Assembly (NCBI RefSeq): GCF_022664535.1
Contig: NZ_JAKUJY010000012.1
Span: 1 to 64,000, forward strand
Direction of reading: 5' to 3'
Length of the DNA stretch: 64,000 nt
Origin: Sphingobium trunci
Lineage (GTDB): Bacteria > Pseudomonadota > Alphaproteobacteria > Sphingomonadales > Sphingomonadaceae
This document shows positions 1 through 7,653 of the stretch, piece after piece. The stretch's first letter is position 1; each line of letters starts with the position of its first letter. A model generated the notes under the pieces. The model was not told where the DNA came from. It did no database searches and saw only the letters and a program-made list of their open reading frames with translations. Position numbers and translations under genes: made by a program.

Positions 1-461
1 GAACCAGTTTCGAGATTGGTCGCGTTTATGATGAAGCGGGGGTTTTCGGGAAGGTCCTGAAGCGTACGCTCGCCAAAAAGGTGCTTGGCGTAGGCGTTGG
101 CGACATATTGCGCGATGCTGCCGGGAAGGAGGATGCCGCCGATGATCGAACGGTCGTCGATGGTGACGCTTGCAAGGCCCCGCAACGGCCTCACCACTTG
201 AGCATCGAAGGCCTTCATGCCGCCGTTTCTGAGATCATTCCAGGCGAGCGCCAGCACGGCTGCGGTGATCGAACCGCCCGAGACACTGGAAACGCGCGTC
301 AACTCGAAGAGCTTGCCCGTCTCGAGCAAACGACGGAGCGCGCCGACATGGAAGAGCATCGCACGATAGCCGCCGCCCGATAGGCAGAGGCCGACACCAT
401 CGATGGGCTGGCTTTCGCCCAGCACCTCGTCCGCAAAAGGGGCTGCGACGGGGTCGCTCAT
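1..461 (-). CDS. Patatin-like phospholipase, C-terminal part beyond window
   Basis: The first ~153 residues are visible; the gene runs off the left edge. Near residue 29 there is the patatin anion-hole loop GGGYRAMLFHVGALRRL, and about 30 residues later the nucleophile elbow SVSGGS (G-x-S-x-G type, serine flanked by glycines). Proteins of this family hydrolyse acyl chains from membrane phospholipids through a Ser-Asp dyad; the Asp half should lie outside the window. The ATG at 461 is chosen because an in-frame stop lies a few codons upstream. It is 192 bases downstream of the dCTP-deaminase-like gene on the same strand, with no other gene between. Patatins are known effectors in several antiphage systems, so in an island this could be a membrane-damaging effector, but that role is inference. 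Confidence 0.85.
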   Translation of the reverse strand, partial: MSDPVAAPFADEVLGESQPIDGVGLCLSGGGYRAMLFHVGALRRLLETGKLFELTRVSSVSGGSITAAVLALAWNDLRNGGMKAFDAQVVRPLRGLASVTIDDRSIIGGILLPGSIAQYVANAYAKHLFGERTLQDLPENPRFIINATNLETG

Positions 462-653
462 CCGTTGCCACCGTCAATGATGGGCATTGCGCGCAGCAGC
501 GTTGATCTCGTTCGACCCACGATATTCCCCCCGAAACAGTCAGGAGGCATCGCCGCTCCTGCTGATGCATTGGAGATTGCCAGCCTTTCAAATAATGGCC
601 AGCGGAATTTTCTCTATTTCTGTCTGGATTAGCTCAGCTTACGGGGACAAGCG

Positions 654-1316
654 TCAGCGATGCGCTCCGCGCAGCAAGTCGAATATCCTGTCCTGCTTAG
701 GAAGCGATATGGCGGGCTTGCGCTGGCCCGAAAAGGTGCCGACGCTGTCGCTTTCGCGCGCCGCGATTTCGTGCAGGAAGATCTGACAGATTTCCATGCC
801 CGGCGAGATTGCTACCGGAACTTCCCCGACGTTCGCGAGCTCGAGCGTCAGGCAGCCCGAAAAGCCTGGGTGCAGCCCGGCGGCGGTCTCGATCACGAGG
901 CCATGACGGCCGAGTGAGGATTTGCCGGATACATAGCCCGAGAGGGTCTGAGGCAAGGTCAGCCACTCCATCGTCACGCCCAGAACGAAGCGGCCGGGAT
1001 GCAGGACGAAGTTCTTGCCGAACCGCACGAAATGCTCGCTTGTGCGCATCGCATCGCGACCGGGCGTGGCGCGCTGAGCGTCTGGCGGCAGAGTGTCCGC
1101 AGGTTGCATGAACAACGGCTCGGGCTCGAGCCAGAGCTTCGCCTCGCTCGATTTGGACGGCTTGAATGATCTGAACCAGCGGCCCAGGCGAAGGTCGACC
1201 GATGTGCCGCCCCGGGATTTCAAGGCACTTTCATCAGGTCGTGGCACGATTGATAAGCGATCGGGGTCGCCGGGCTCGAGGCCAAGACGAGCGCAAATAT
1301 CCTCGGCATTAAGCAT
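654..1316 (-). CDS. Divergent dCTP deaminase/dUTPase-fold protein
   Basis: The 220-residue protein has the trimeric dUTPase/DCD fold signature: an N-terminal SIVPRP segment, STSVDLRLG-like strand near residue 38, the phosphate-binding GKSSLGRHGL at 131-140, and HPGFSGCLTLEL at 149-160. Dcd enzymes deaminate dCTP to dUTP; the residues matching the catalytic Arg (R137) and Glu (E159) are present. The Asp usually seen in the (W/R)ID-P-G motif is His here (H149), and the middle (residues 55-95) is longer than in E. coli Dcd. The start overlaps the end of the metallopeptidase gene by 8 bases, so the two are probably one transcript. Family members deplete dCTP during phage infection in some bacteria. 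Either altered deaminase activity or nucleotide sensing is possible; the defence role is inferred from island context. Confidence 0.8.
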   Translation of the reverse strand: MLNAEDICARLGLEPGDPDRLSIVPRPDESALKSRGGTSVDLRLGRWFRSFKPSKSSEAKLWLEPEPLFMQPADTLPPDAQRATPGRDAMRTSEHFVRFGKNFVLHPGRFVLGVTMEWLTLPQTLSGYVSGKSSLGRHGLVIETAAGLHPGFSGCLTLELANVGEVPVAISPGMEICQIFLHEIAARESDSVGTFSGQRKPAISLPKQDRIFDLLRGAHR

Positions 1317-2577
1317 GGCCCGCTATCCTGTCATGATATTCGGCGACCTCGATGGTTTTGAGTACGAGATCGGCGAGAACCTTGTAGCTTTTCGTCCGTT
1401 CGGACTCGCGCGCGCGATCATCTTTGCCAAAGAAGACTGTGGTGTCGAGCGCGCGCAGGCGGAGCCAGCCAGCCGAAACGATTTCGCCCAGTTCTACGCG
1501 ATCGGAATGCGGTTCGCCCCGCTCGAAGGAGGCGAGGACATTCTTGATCACCGCCTGTCTAGGTGGCTCCAACGCCTTGGCCCGTAATCGTGCGAAAAGT
1601 TCGTCCCGAACGCGCGGCACCATTTCAGCGGTAGCGGCGTCGATGATCTCGGCTTCATTTTTCACTTCAGGACTTGCGACCGCGCTCGTCCAGCGATCGG
1701 TCATAGCGGGGTCGTAGGCGATAGCGAGCCCATCACCACTGGGAGATGCGGCATCGAGCAATATGGCCATGCGCTGCTGGTCGCTCGGATAATCGAGATC
1801 ATAGCGGCGCCCCGCGCCGGGGCCGAGAAGATAGTCGAACGACGCGATGAAGGCGTGGCCGAAGAGGAAGAGGCCAAGGAGATCGCAGAAGACCTCTTCG
1901 ATCTGGCGCATGACGTGGCCGGCACAGCGGTCGATGACGCGCTCGCTGTCTAGAGGCCCCAGCGGCGACGTTGCGAGCAGATCCTTGCCTGCTCGCGTCG
2001 TATCGATCTGCCGGGTGACGGCGGCACTGACATCGGCGGCATAATGCGGCGCGCATCCGAAGGTTCGCCACGCCGAATGCCCCACTTCGTGTCCGGCTAG
2101 GGGAATGAGGAGGGGATTGCCCGCCTCGGGTGCGGGCGTGCCGATGAGGATCGACGTCGGCAACTGATCGATACTCATGGGATAGGTGAAGGGCGTGTAG
2201 GACCATTCCGACGAGATGAGCAGGCTCACGTCGTCACCAATCACGCGGCGGATGAGATCCTTGACGATATAGTGCAGCTCGAAGGGATTGCGGACGTTGG
2301 TCGAGCGCAGGATGAAGCCCAATATGCTTGTATAGTCATCGACCTTATCGAGAAGCGCGAGACATAGCTGATCAACCACATCTTTCCGGATGCCGGCCGG
2401 CAGGTTGAGATCCTTGCGCAGCTTGACGCAATCGTGCCGAATCGCGGCGAGTGCGGCTTCGCCATCATCATGTGGGAAGCTCGACGCCGAGAGTATGTCG
2501 ATCTGCTCGATGAAGGCGTCGATCCGGCGCCTAGCCGACGAGAGCCTCAATTGCGACGCTGCGCGGTCGTCTTCCAC
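1309..2577 (-). CDS. HExxH metallopeptidase-like protein of unknown family
   Basis: From the GTG at 2577 (GGAG seven bases upstream) the protein is 422 residues. Alternative starts up to 2637 would deepen the overlap with the upstream gene. A zinc-binding HEVGH lies at residues 163-167 and, about 60 residues later, an EEVFCDLLGLF helix supplies E227/E228 and D232, the gluzincin pattern of two His plus a downstream Glu. The N-terminal 100 residues are helical and polar with no signal peptide or membrane segment, so a cytoplasmic location is likely. The gene overlaps both neighbours (150-residue protein upstream, dCTP-deaminase-like protein downstream). I do not recognise a named family. A protease that activates or cleaves a partner is plausible, but the substrate is unknown. 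Confidence 0.7.
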   Translation of the reverse strand: MEDDRAASQLRLSSARRRIDAFIEQIDILSASSFPHDDGEAALAAIRHDCVKLRKDLNLPAGIRKDVVDQLCLALLDKVDDYTSILGFILRSTNVRNPFELHYIVKDLIRRVIGDDVSLLISSEWSYTPFTYPMSIDQLPTSILIGTPAPEAGNPLLIPLAGHEVGHSAWRTFGCAPHYAADVSAAVTRQIDTTRAGKDLLATSPLGPLDSERVIDRCAGHVMRQIEEVFCDLLGLFLFGHAFIASFDYLLGPGAGRRYDLDYPSDQQRMAILLDAASPSGDGLAIAYDPAMTDRWTSAVASPEVKNEAEIIDAATAEMVPRVRDELFARLRAKALEPPRQAVIKNVLASFERGEPHSDRVELGEIVSAGWLRLRALDTTVFFGKDDRARESERTKSYKVLADLVLKTIEVAEYHDRIAGHA

Positions 2578-2983
2578 CCCTGTTCTCCGTTGGCTGACGA
2601 ACGAACTCTCTGTTGAGCTCGAGGCAGAAATCGACAAGCTTGGTCAAAAGCTTCTCATCGATCTTCTTGTTCGCCGCGGTGTCGATATCCTTTATAGCAG
2701 CGATCACAAACTTGCGAATATCGTCAGAAGATTTCGGCTCGATGGCATGGCTCGAACGATAGACACGCTCGAACGGCTCGAAATAGCCTGGTCGCATGTA
2801 AGCGACGGAGCCAGCATTTTCGTCCTCTCCGGCCGAGACGCGCAACGCATCGGCGAGCTCGGTCAGCTGCGACTTGTCATAATCGACGCCAGCGCGTGCG
2901 CGTTCGAGCTCAAGCGCCGACTTGAGCGCAAGGTCACCGACCTTGAACTTCGACAATCGAACAGCCATCGCATGCGTCTGCAT
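2531..2983 (-). CDS. Conserved-looking hypothetical protein, first gene of island operon
   Basis: This is a 150-residue soluble protein that I cannot assign to a family. It is predicted mostly helical, begins MQTHAMAVRLSKFKVGDLALKSALELERARAG-like (basic then acidic helix), and has a Lys/Asp-rich middle around residues 85-115. The ATG at 2983 is preferred because GGAG sits six bases upstream; a GTG at 2998 and ATG at 2989 are alternatives. Its 3' end overlaps the start of the metallopeptidase gene by about 47 bases, which argues for coupled translation. It heads the run of minus-strand genes that continues through the metallopeptidase, deaminase-fold and probably patatin genes. Possible roles include substrate, inhibitor or adaptor of the peptidase, but nothing in the sequence decides this. 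Confidence 0.6.
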   Translation of the reverse strand: MQTHAMAVRLSKFKVGDLALKSALELERARAGVDYDKSQLTELADALRVSAGEDENAGSVAYMRPGYFEPFERVYRSSHAIEPKSSDDIRKFVIAAIKDIDTAANKKIDEKLLTKLVDFCLELNREFVRQPTENRGGRRPRSVAIEALVG

Positions 2984-3041
2984 CGTCATCTCCGTCACGC
3001 CCCCCGGTTATTCCACCAAGGTTAACATATAAATTCAGGCT

Positions 3042-3392
3042 TCACGACTCGAATCGAGTCGTACAGACGTGCGCGAGCCAGCTTTCCGCGAGCTCAGCTC
3101 GCACGAGAACGCCGCCGAGCTGGGAAAGCTTCAAGCCCTGGCTCTGCGCCAGCGTCATGAGTGCGGCCCGATCGCGCTCATTGAGACGCGCGGTGACCTT
3201 GGCTTTCCTGGGATCATCGGGCGGCGCATCCCTAGATATGAGCTGGCGGAGCCGACCGACTCGCAGCTCGCGTGCAAAGAGTAATGCGAGCAAAGCCGCG
3301 GCGTCGAGCAGGAACTTATTTGCATATAAACGAAAGGCCGCGTGCTCCTCGACCGTCAGATAGACATTCACCTGATTTTCGCCACGCGCCAT
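3042..3392 (-). CDS. Small protein with two ribbon-helix-helix-like repeats
   Basis: The 116-residue protein starts at the ATG at 3392, preceded by a GGGGGC tract; a longer in-frame reading to 3533 lacks a good ribosome site. It contains two similar halves: residues 8-46 (VNVYLTVEEHAAFRLYA...) and 66-104 (VTARLNERDRAALMTLAQ...). Each has a short beta strand followed by two helices, the pattern of ribbon-helix-helix DNA-binding proteins such as CopG or MobC accessory proteins. Two fused copies would give an RHH dimer in one chain. It lies between the integrase remnant and the peptidase operon, and a perfect 19-base palindrome overlaps its stop codon. A regulator of the island operon or a mobilisation accessory factor are both possible. 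Confidence 0.6.
   Translation of the reverse strand: MARGENQVNVYLTVEEHAAFRLYANKFLLDAAALLALLFARELRVGRLRQLISRDAPPDDPRKAKVTARLNERDRAALMTLAQSQGLKLSQLGGVLVRAELAESWLAHVCTTRFES
3044..3062. promoter_or_regulatory. Perfect 19-base palindrome ahead of island operon
   Basis: ACGACTCGA and its exact complement TCGAGTCGT flank a single central A. The site overlaps the last codons of the RHH-like gene and lies about 60 bases upstream of the first gene of the peptidase/deaminase operon. On the minus strand an AT-rich stretch with a TATATG element follows at 3024-3033, a plausible -10. The palindrome could be an operator or part of a terminator; there is no U-run, which favours the operator reading. It is untested. 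Confidence 0.4.
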
Positions 3393-3539
3393 GCCGCCCC
3401 CTAGCCTATTCTGGTTAGAGCGCTTCAATCGCGAAGGCGTCAAGTGACCTAGAAGGTGACGTGACACTGGTCGGTTCATCATCTTGGAATGCTCCGCCAA
3501 GATAGAGAAGCGGTGCCGTTCTTTCTGCAGCAAGATGAG

Positions 3540-4682
3540 TCAGCTACCGATGAACTTTGCCCAGTCTGTCATGAGGCTGCGGCGCTTCTCGAGGAGGTTA
3601 CCTCGGCGATATGCCGCCTCGGTCTTGTCCTTGACGACATGTGCGAGCGCCGCTTCAGCAATTTCGCCCTGATAGTCGGTTTCCTAACTGACCCAGTCCC
3701 GGAATGCCGATCGGAACCCGTGGGCCGTGTAAGGTTCTTTCATTTCCTTGATGAGCTTGGTCAGAGTCATGTCTGACATCGGCTGGTTTCCGCGCATGCC
3801 GGGAAAGATGAGGGGGCAATCGCCGATACGCAGTTCGGCACATCGCTCGACGATGCGGATAGCGCGCGGACAAAGTGGAACTACGTACTCCCGATGGGCT
3901 TTCATTCGTTCCTGGGGAATGGTCCAGAGCTTTTCTTCCAAATCGATCTCACCCCAGCTAGCCCCTCGCACCTCGCCCGAACGGGCAGCCGTAAAGATCG
4001 CAAACTCCAGCGCCAGACGACTGAATGATTCGCGTTCCCGAAGCTTGAGGACGAACCGAGGCACCTTGGCATAAGGCATGGCAGCGAAATGGCCGTCCTT
4101 CTTGGGCTGCTTGGGCAAGCCCTTCGTGATCGCCCGCATGGGAGCCTCGCTCTCCCGATAACCCGAGGCATAGGCCCAATCGAGAACAGTGCCGATCCGC
4201 TGCCTCACGCGTCGAGCCGTCTCTGGCTTCGTCAGCCAGATTTCGGCAAGGGCGTTGCGGATCATGGGTCCTGTGATCTCGCTGACCCGTACATCGCCGA
4301 TGTGCGGAAAGGCATAGGCTTTGAGGGTCTGAAGCCACTGGCCTTCATGTTTCTCGTTCCGCCATGTCTTGCGACGAGCGGCCAGAACCTTTGCGGTAGC
4401 CTCCCTGAAGCTCGGCACCCCTTGCGCCTTGCGACGTTCGAACAGCGGATCGAGGCCCATCTCCATCCATGTCCGGATTTGTCGTGCACGTTCCCGCGCC
4501 CGCGCCAGCGATATTTTCGAAGCACTGCCCAGCCCGAAGTCGCGGCGGTTGCCGTTCTTCTGCACGCGGCAGACCCAACTTTTCGTTCCGCCCGGCTGCA
4601 CGAGCAGGAAGAGACCATCGCCGTCACCTAGCCGGCCGGGTCGCGTTGCGGCTTTGACGGCCGTTGCCGAGAGCTTTCCCAT
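3540..4682 (-). pseudogene. Tyrosine recombinase (P4-type integrase), amber-interrupted
   Basis: The reading frame starts at the ATG at 4682 (MGKLSATAV; GGGAG nine bases upstream). It has the N-terminal DUF4102-like arm-binding region (GDGLFLLVQPGGTKSW), a core-binding segment and the catalytic domain, with TAARSGEVRG (first Arg) and HGFRSAFRDW (His-x-x-Arg). A TAG codon at 3684-3686 falls right after FRDWVS. The same frame then continues with ETDYQGE, ALAHVVKDKTEAAYRRG and ends at 3540. The third-His motif and the nucleophile Tyr (codon 3609-3611) therefore lie after the stop. The truncated product should be unable to cleave DNA unless amber is read through. The gene faces away from the adjacent tRNA-Ser, the usual island integrase position. 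The substitution is a single codon with no frameshift, suggesting recent inactivation or a sequencing error. Confidence 0.85.
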
Positions 4683-4692
4683 GCTCAAAATC

Positions 4693-4787
4693 TCCCACAA
4701 ATCTTACCACAAATCCAATCGGTTGCCGATGGAAGGCGGTAAATCGCAGGAGACCCGAATCACCCTGAAAGCCGCAGAAATGTGGGA
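4693..4787. other. Candidate integrase arm-type sites beside attachment site
   Basis: Between the integrase start and the tRNA 3' end lie TCCCACAAAT (4693-4702) and TACCACAAAT (4705-4714) as direct repeats. A third, inverted copy ATGTGGGA is at 4780-4787. Such short repeats next to an island attachment site are typical of arm-type integrase binding sites. The crossover core would be in the tRNA 3' end. No second copy of the tRNA 3' segment is in the window, so the other junction is to the left of base 1. Confidence 0.4.
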
Positions 4788-4825
4788 CTTTCAGAGATTG
4801 GCCCGGTTGTGAGAGGATGGAAAGG

Positions 4826-4917
4826 TGGCGGAGACGGAGGGATTCGAACCCTCGGTAGCCCCTTAAGGCTACGACGGTTTAGCAAACCGCTGGTTTCAGC
4901 CACTCACCCACGTCTCC
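4826..4917 (-). tRNA. tRNA-Ser (anticodon GCU)
   Basis: On the minus strand the acceptor arm GGAGACG pairs with CGTCTCC, followed by discriminator G and an encoded CCA. The anticodon loop is TTGCTAA on a five-pair stem, giving GCU. A long variable arm (GTAGCC...GGGCTAC) and the T-loop GGTTCGAATCC are both present, as expected for a class II tRNA-Ser. Total length with CCA is 92 bases. Its 3' end faces the integrase remnant, so it is the probable integration target of the island. Confidence 0.97.
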
Positions 4918-5145
4918 GCACGAATTTGCCCACCGGAAAGGTGAGCAGTGGCTAGGTGTCGGCCTATAGCGACGGCTTTCGCCCATGGCAACGGTCCTTG
5001 ATCACGAAAAATGGCGTCCATTTCGAATATCGGATTCGGACTGGCGCGGAATCGACTCGGGTCGCCGTTCGTTCATTGTCGTTTCAGCTTGATGGCCGAT
5101 AATCCGACGGATCATCTAAGGCGGGCCTTTTCGGGAGTATCGGGC

Positions 5146-5958
5146 ATGATCGGGATAGTGGGGCGGGTATCCAGCCGCATGGCGCGCGCCGGGGCGCTGG
5201 CGGCCGCTCTGGCCGGAATGACGCTGGCGCCGGTCGCGGCGCAGGCGCAGGTGCGCACGGTCGATCCGAACACGGCGATCGATTCCGATCTGGCACCGGC
5301 GCCGCAGCCAAACAGCGCACCGACCGAACCCGGCGTCGACAACAGCGTTTCGTCGGCTCCATCAGCTCCAGCCGCCAGCGGGACGGCTCCCAATACGCCG
5401 CCGGCCAATACGGGGGCGACCGCGACCGGCGCGCCGGTCTCGGCCAATTCGCCGCCTGCCGCCCTTTCTCCCGGCGATTCCTATCAGCAGGACGACCTGA
5501 TCGGGGCGGCCGAGGGCGTGTTCGGCAAGGGCGCGGAGGGGCTGGCCGGAATCATCGAGAAGATCCTGAAGGATCAGGGCCGCCCCAATGCCTATATTGC
5601 CGGGCGGGAGGCTTCCGGCGCGTTCGTCGTCGGTCTGCGCTATGGGTCGGGGACGTTGAACCACAAGATCGAGGGCAAGCGCGAGGTTTACTGGACCGGT
5701 CCCTCCATCGGCTTCGACGTGGGCGGCAATGCGGCCAATACCTTCGTTCTGGTCTATAATCTCTATGACACACAGGATCTGTATCACCGCTTTCCGGCGG
5801 CGGAGGGCACCGCCTATCTGGTGGGCGGCTTCACCGCCAGCTATCTGCGCTGGGGCAGCGTGGTGCTCATCCCGATCCGGCTGGGCGTCGGATACCGGCT
5901 GGGCATCAATGCCGGCTATATGAAGTTCACCGAAAAGCGGAACTGGCTGCCCTTCTGA
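5146..5958 (+). CDS. EipA-family (DUF1134) envelope protein
   Basis: The protein has 270 residues from the ATG at 5146 (GGGAG upstream); starts at 5092 or 5011 are possible but extend past a good signal peptide. Residues 1-35 form a signal peptide ending near AQAQ. Residues 35-115 are Pro/Ala/Thr-rich and look disordered, and residues 120-270 are the DUF1134 domain (EGVFGKGAEGLAG, EASGAFVVGLRYG, YWTGPSIGFDVGGNAA). The founding member, Brucella EipA, is a small periplasmic beta-barrel protein needed for envelope integrity. The gene is alone on the plus strand next to tRNA-Ser and converges with dinB with only three bases between stops. The family call is firm; its molecular role is not established. 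Confidence 0.85.
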   Translation: MIGIVGRVSSRMARAGALAAALAGMTLAPVAAQAQVRTVDPNTAIDSDLAPAPQPNSAPTEPGVDNSVSSAPSAPAASGTAPNTPPANTGATATGAPVSANSPPAALSPGDSYQQDDLIGAAEGVFGKGAEGLAGIIEKILKDQGRPNAYIAGREASGAFVVGLRYGSGTLNHKIEGKREVYWTGPSIGFDVGGNAANTFVLVYNLYDTQDLYHRFPAAEGTAYLVGGFTASYLRWGSVVLIPIRLGVGYRLGINAGYMKFTEKRNWLPF

Positions 5959-5961
5959 TCT

Positions 5962-7044
5962 TCACAGCGAGAGGCGGAGTTGTTCGCCTGCCTCTCCATC
6001 CTGTTCCTCATGATCGAGATTGTGGACGCCAAGGCCCAACAGCCGGGCACCCATGCGTAACGGCAATTGGGCGCGCAACAGGGCGCGGCCCGTTTCCATC
6101 AGCAATCCGGCGGACCGCACCGGCGCGCCGAAGCTTTTCGACCGGGTGATGATCCGGAAGTCGGCGAATTTGATCTTCAGCACCACGGTGCGGCCATAGG
6201 CGCCGCTTCTTTCGATCCGGCTCCAGAGATTTTCCGCGATCCGGTCCATTTCCGGTATCAGCGCCTCTTCGCTGCTGAGATCGTCGAAGAACGTATCCTC
6301 GACGCTCACCGATTTACGTTCCTGCCGCTCATGGACCGGGCGGTCGTCCAGCCCCCGCGACGCGCCATAATAATATTGCGCTGCGCTGCCGAAATGATGC
6401 TGGAGGAAGGCAAGATCGCAGGCGCGCAGGTCCGCGCCGGTCTCGATGCCCAGCGCCTGCATCCGTCCGGCCGTGACCGGGCCGATCCCATGGATGCGCC
6501 GCACCGGCATTTTCGCGATGAAGGCGGCGCCCTCCTCCGGCCGGACGACGCAGATGCCGTCGGGCTTGTTCTGGTCGGAGGCGAGCTTGGCGATCAGCTT
6601 GTTATAGGAAACCCCCGCCGAAGCCGTGAGGCCGGTTTCTTCGCGGATCAGGCGACGGATATCCTCGGCGATGCGGGTGGCGGAGGTGAGGCTCATCTTG
6701 TTCACCGTGACGTCGAGATAGGCTTCGTCGAGCGAAAGCGGCTGGACGATGTCGGTAAAGCGCGAAAATATCTCGCGCACATGGGCCGATACGGCGCGAT
6801 AGACTTCGAACCGGGGCCGCACGAACAGCAGGTCGGGACATAGCCGCCTGGCCCGCGCGCCCGGCATGGCGGAACGGACGCCGAATTTGCGCGCTTCATA
6901 GCTGGCCGTGGCGACGACGCCGCGTGGTCCGCCGCCGCCCACCGCCAGCGGCTTGCCACGCAGGCTGGGGTCGTCGCGCTGCTCGACCGACGCATAAAAG
7001 GCATCCATGTCGATATGGATGATCTTGCGCGGCGGGGCGTCCAT
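5962..7044 (-). CDS. dinB: DNA polymerase IV (Y-family translesion polymerase)
   Basis: The 360-residue protein has the normal length for DinB. It opens with IIHIDMDAFYASVEQRDDPSL, carrying the first catalytic Asp and the steric-gate region. The second catalytic pair is in PLSLDEAYLDVT. The helix-hairpin-helix RIHGIGPVTAGRMQALGI and the little-finger region follow. It extends primers past damaged bases at the cost of fidelity. It lies 45 bases downstream of a secreted protein gene on the same strand, probably at the end of the CBP3-chaperone/DUF177 run. No LexA box was recognised upstream. The C-terminus lacks an obvious beta-clamp QLxLF box but ends in EQLRLSL, which may serve as one. Confidence 0.95.
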   Translation of the reverse strand: MDAPPRKIIHIDMDAFYASVEQRDDPSLRGKPLAVGGGGPRGVVATASYEARKFGVRSAMPGARARRLCPDLLFVRPRFEVYRAVSAHVREIFSRFTDIVQPLSLDEAYLDVTVNKMSLTSATRIAEDIRRLIREETGLTASAGVSYNKLIAKLASDQNKPDGICVVRPEEGAAFIAKMPVRRIHGIGPVTAGRMQALGIETGADLRACDLAFLQHHFGSAAQYYYGASRGLDDRPVHERQERKSVSVEDTFFDDLSSEEALIPEMDRIAENLWSRIERSGAYGRTVVLKIKFADFRIITRSKSFGAPVRSAGLLMETGRALLRAQLPLRMGARLLGLGVHNLDHEEQDGEAGEQLRLSL

Positions 7045-7089
7045 GATCCGCCTATGGCACAGTGCGGGACGGGAAGGAAACGGGCAGGC

Positions 7090-7653
7090 TTATCGCCGGC
7101 GCAGAAGCCGCAGATTGTCGAGCATCCATTCAAGATGCGCCCGGCTGATCCGGCTCCACACATTATAGGTGCAGCGCTGGCCGCCGATCCGCAGATAAGC
7201 GAGCGAATGAAGGCCCGCGCCAGCCGGATTGTCGGCGGGATAGGCTTCCGCCCCTTCCTGGCCGTAGCCCGCGAAGGAGGGTGTGGGCAGATGGGAAAGT
7301 TCCCGGAAATAGGGCCATTGGCTGGCCAGCCTGCGCCGCTGGACCTGGGCATCCGCCTGGCCGCCATCCCCGTCGCCGGGCAACAGGCCAGTGCCCGCGA
7401 AGCCATAGGCGCTGCGCAGGCCCGGCAGGTCGAAAGCGACCGCCCAGCCGCCGCCGAAAGCAGCGGCGCGGGGCGTTCCTTCCGGATCGCCGGAGGCGGC
7501 AAGGGCGACCGGCGCGCAGGATTTTCGATTTTCCGCCTTCGCCCATTCGGTGCGGGCGCGCCGCTCCCCGATCAGGGAAGTGGGTTCAGCGCCAGGCGCC
7601 GGAAGAGCAGTGCACAAGAAGGCAAGAGCCGGTCCGGCCTGCCACAGCCTCAT
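7090..7653 (-). CDS. Secreted protein of unknown function
   Basis: This 187-residue protein has a short signal peptide (residues 1-22, cleavage near PAPGAEP). The mature part has a Gly/Ala-rich middle (AAAFGGGWAVAFDLPGLRSAYGFAGTG) and a C-terminal segment with QRCTYNVWSRISRAHLEWMLDNLR. Two cysteines, one near residue 46 and one near residue 161, could form a disulfide. The start codon overlaps the DUF177 stop (ATGA), so translation is likely coupled. I do not recognise the family. Its place in a run with an envelope/respiratory chaperone suggests a periplasmic housekeeping role, but no function is assigned. Confidence 0.7.
   Translation of the reverse strand: MRLWQAGPALAFLCTALPAPGAEPTSLIGERRARTEWAKAENRKSCAPVALAASGDPEGTPRAAAFGGGWAVAFDLPGLRSAYGFAGTGLLPGDGDGGQADAQVQRRRLASQWPYFRELSHLPTPSFAGYGQEGAEAYPADNPAGAGLHSLAYLRIGGQRCTYNVWSRISRAHLEWMLDNLRLLRRR

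Noticed and set aside
1-4825. CBASS or retron identification from the patatin
   Set aside because: No nucleotidyltransferase, reverse transcriptase or retron RNA is visible in the window; the label would need sequence left of base 1.
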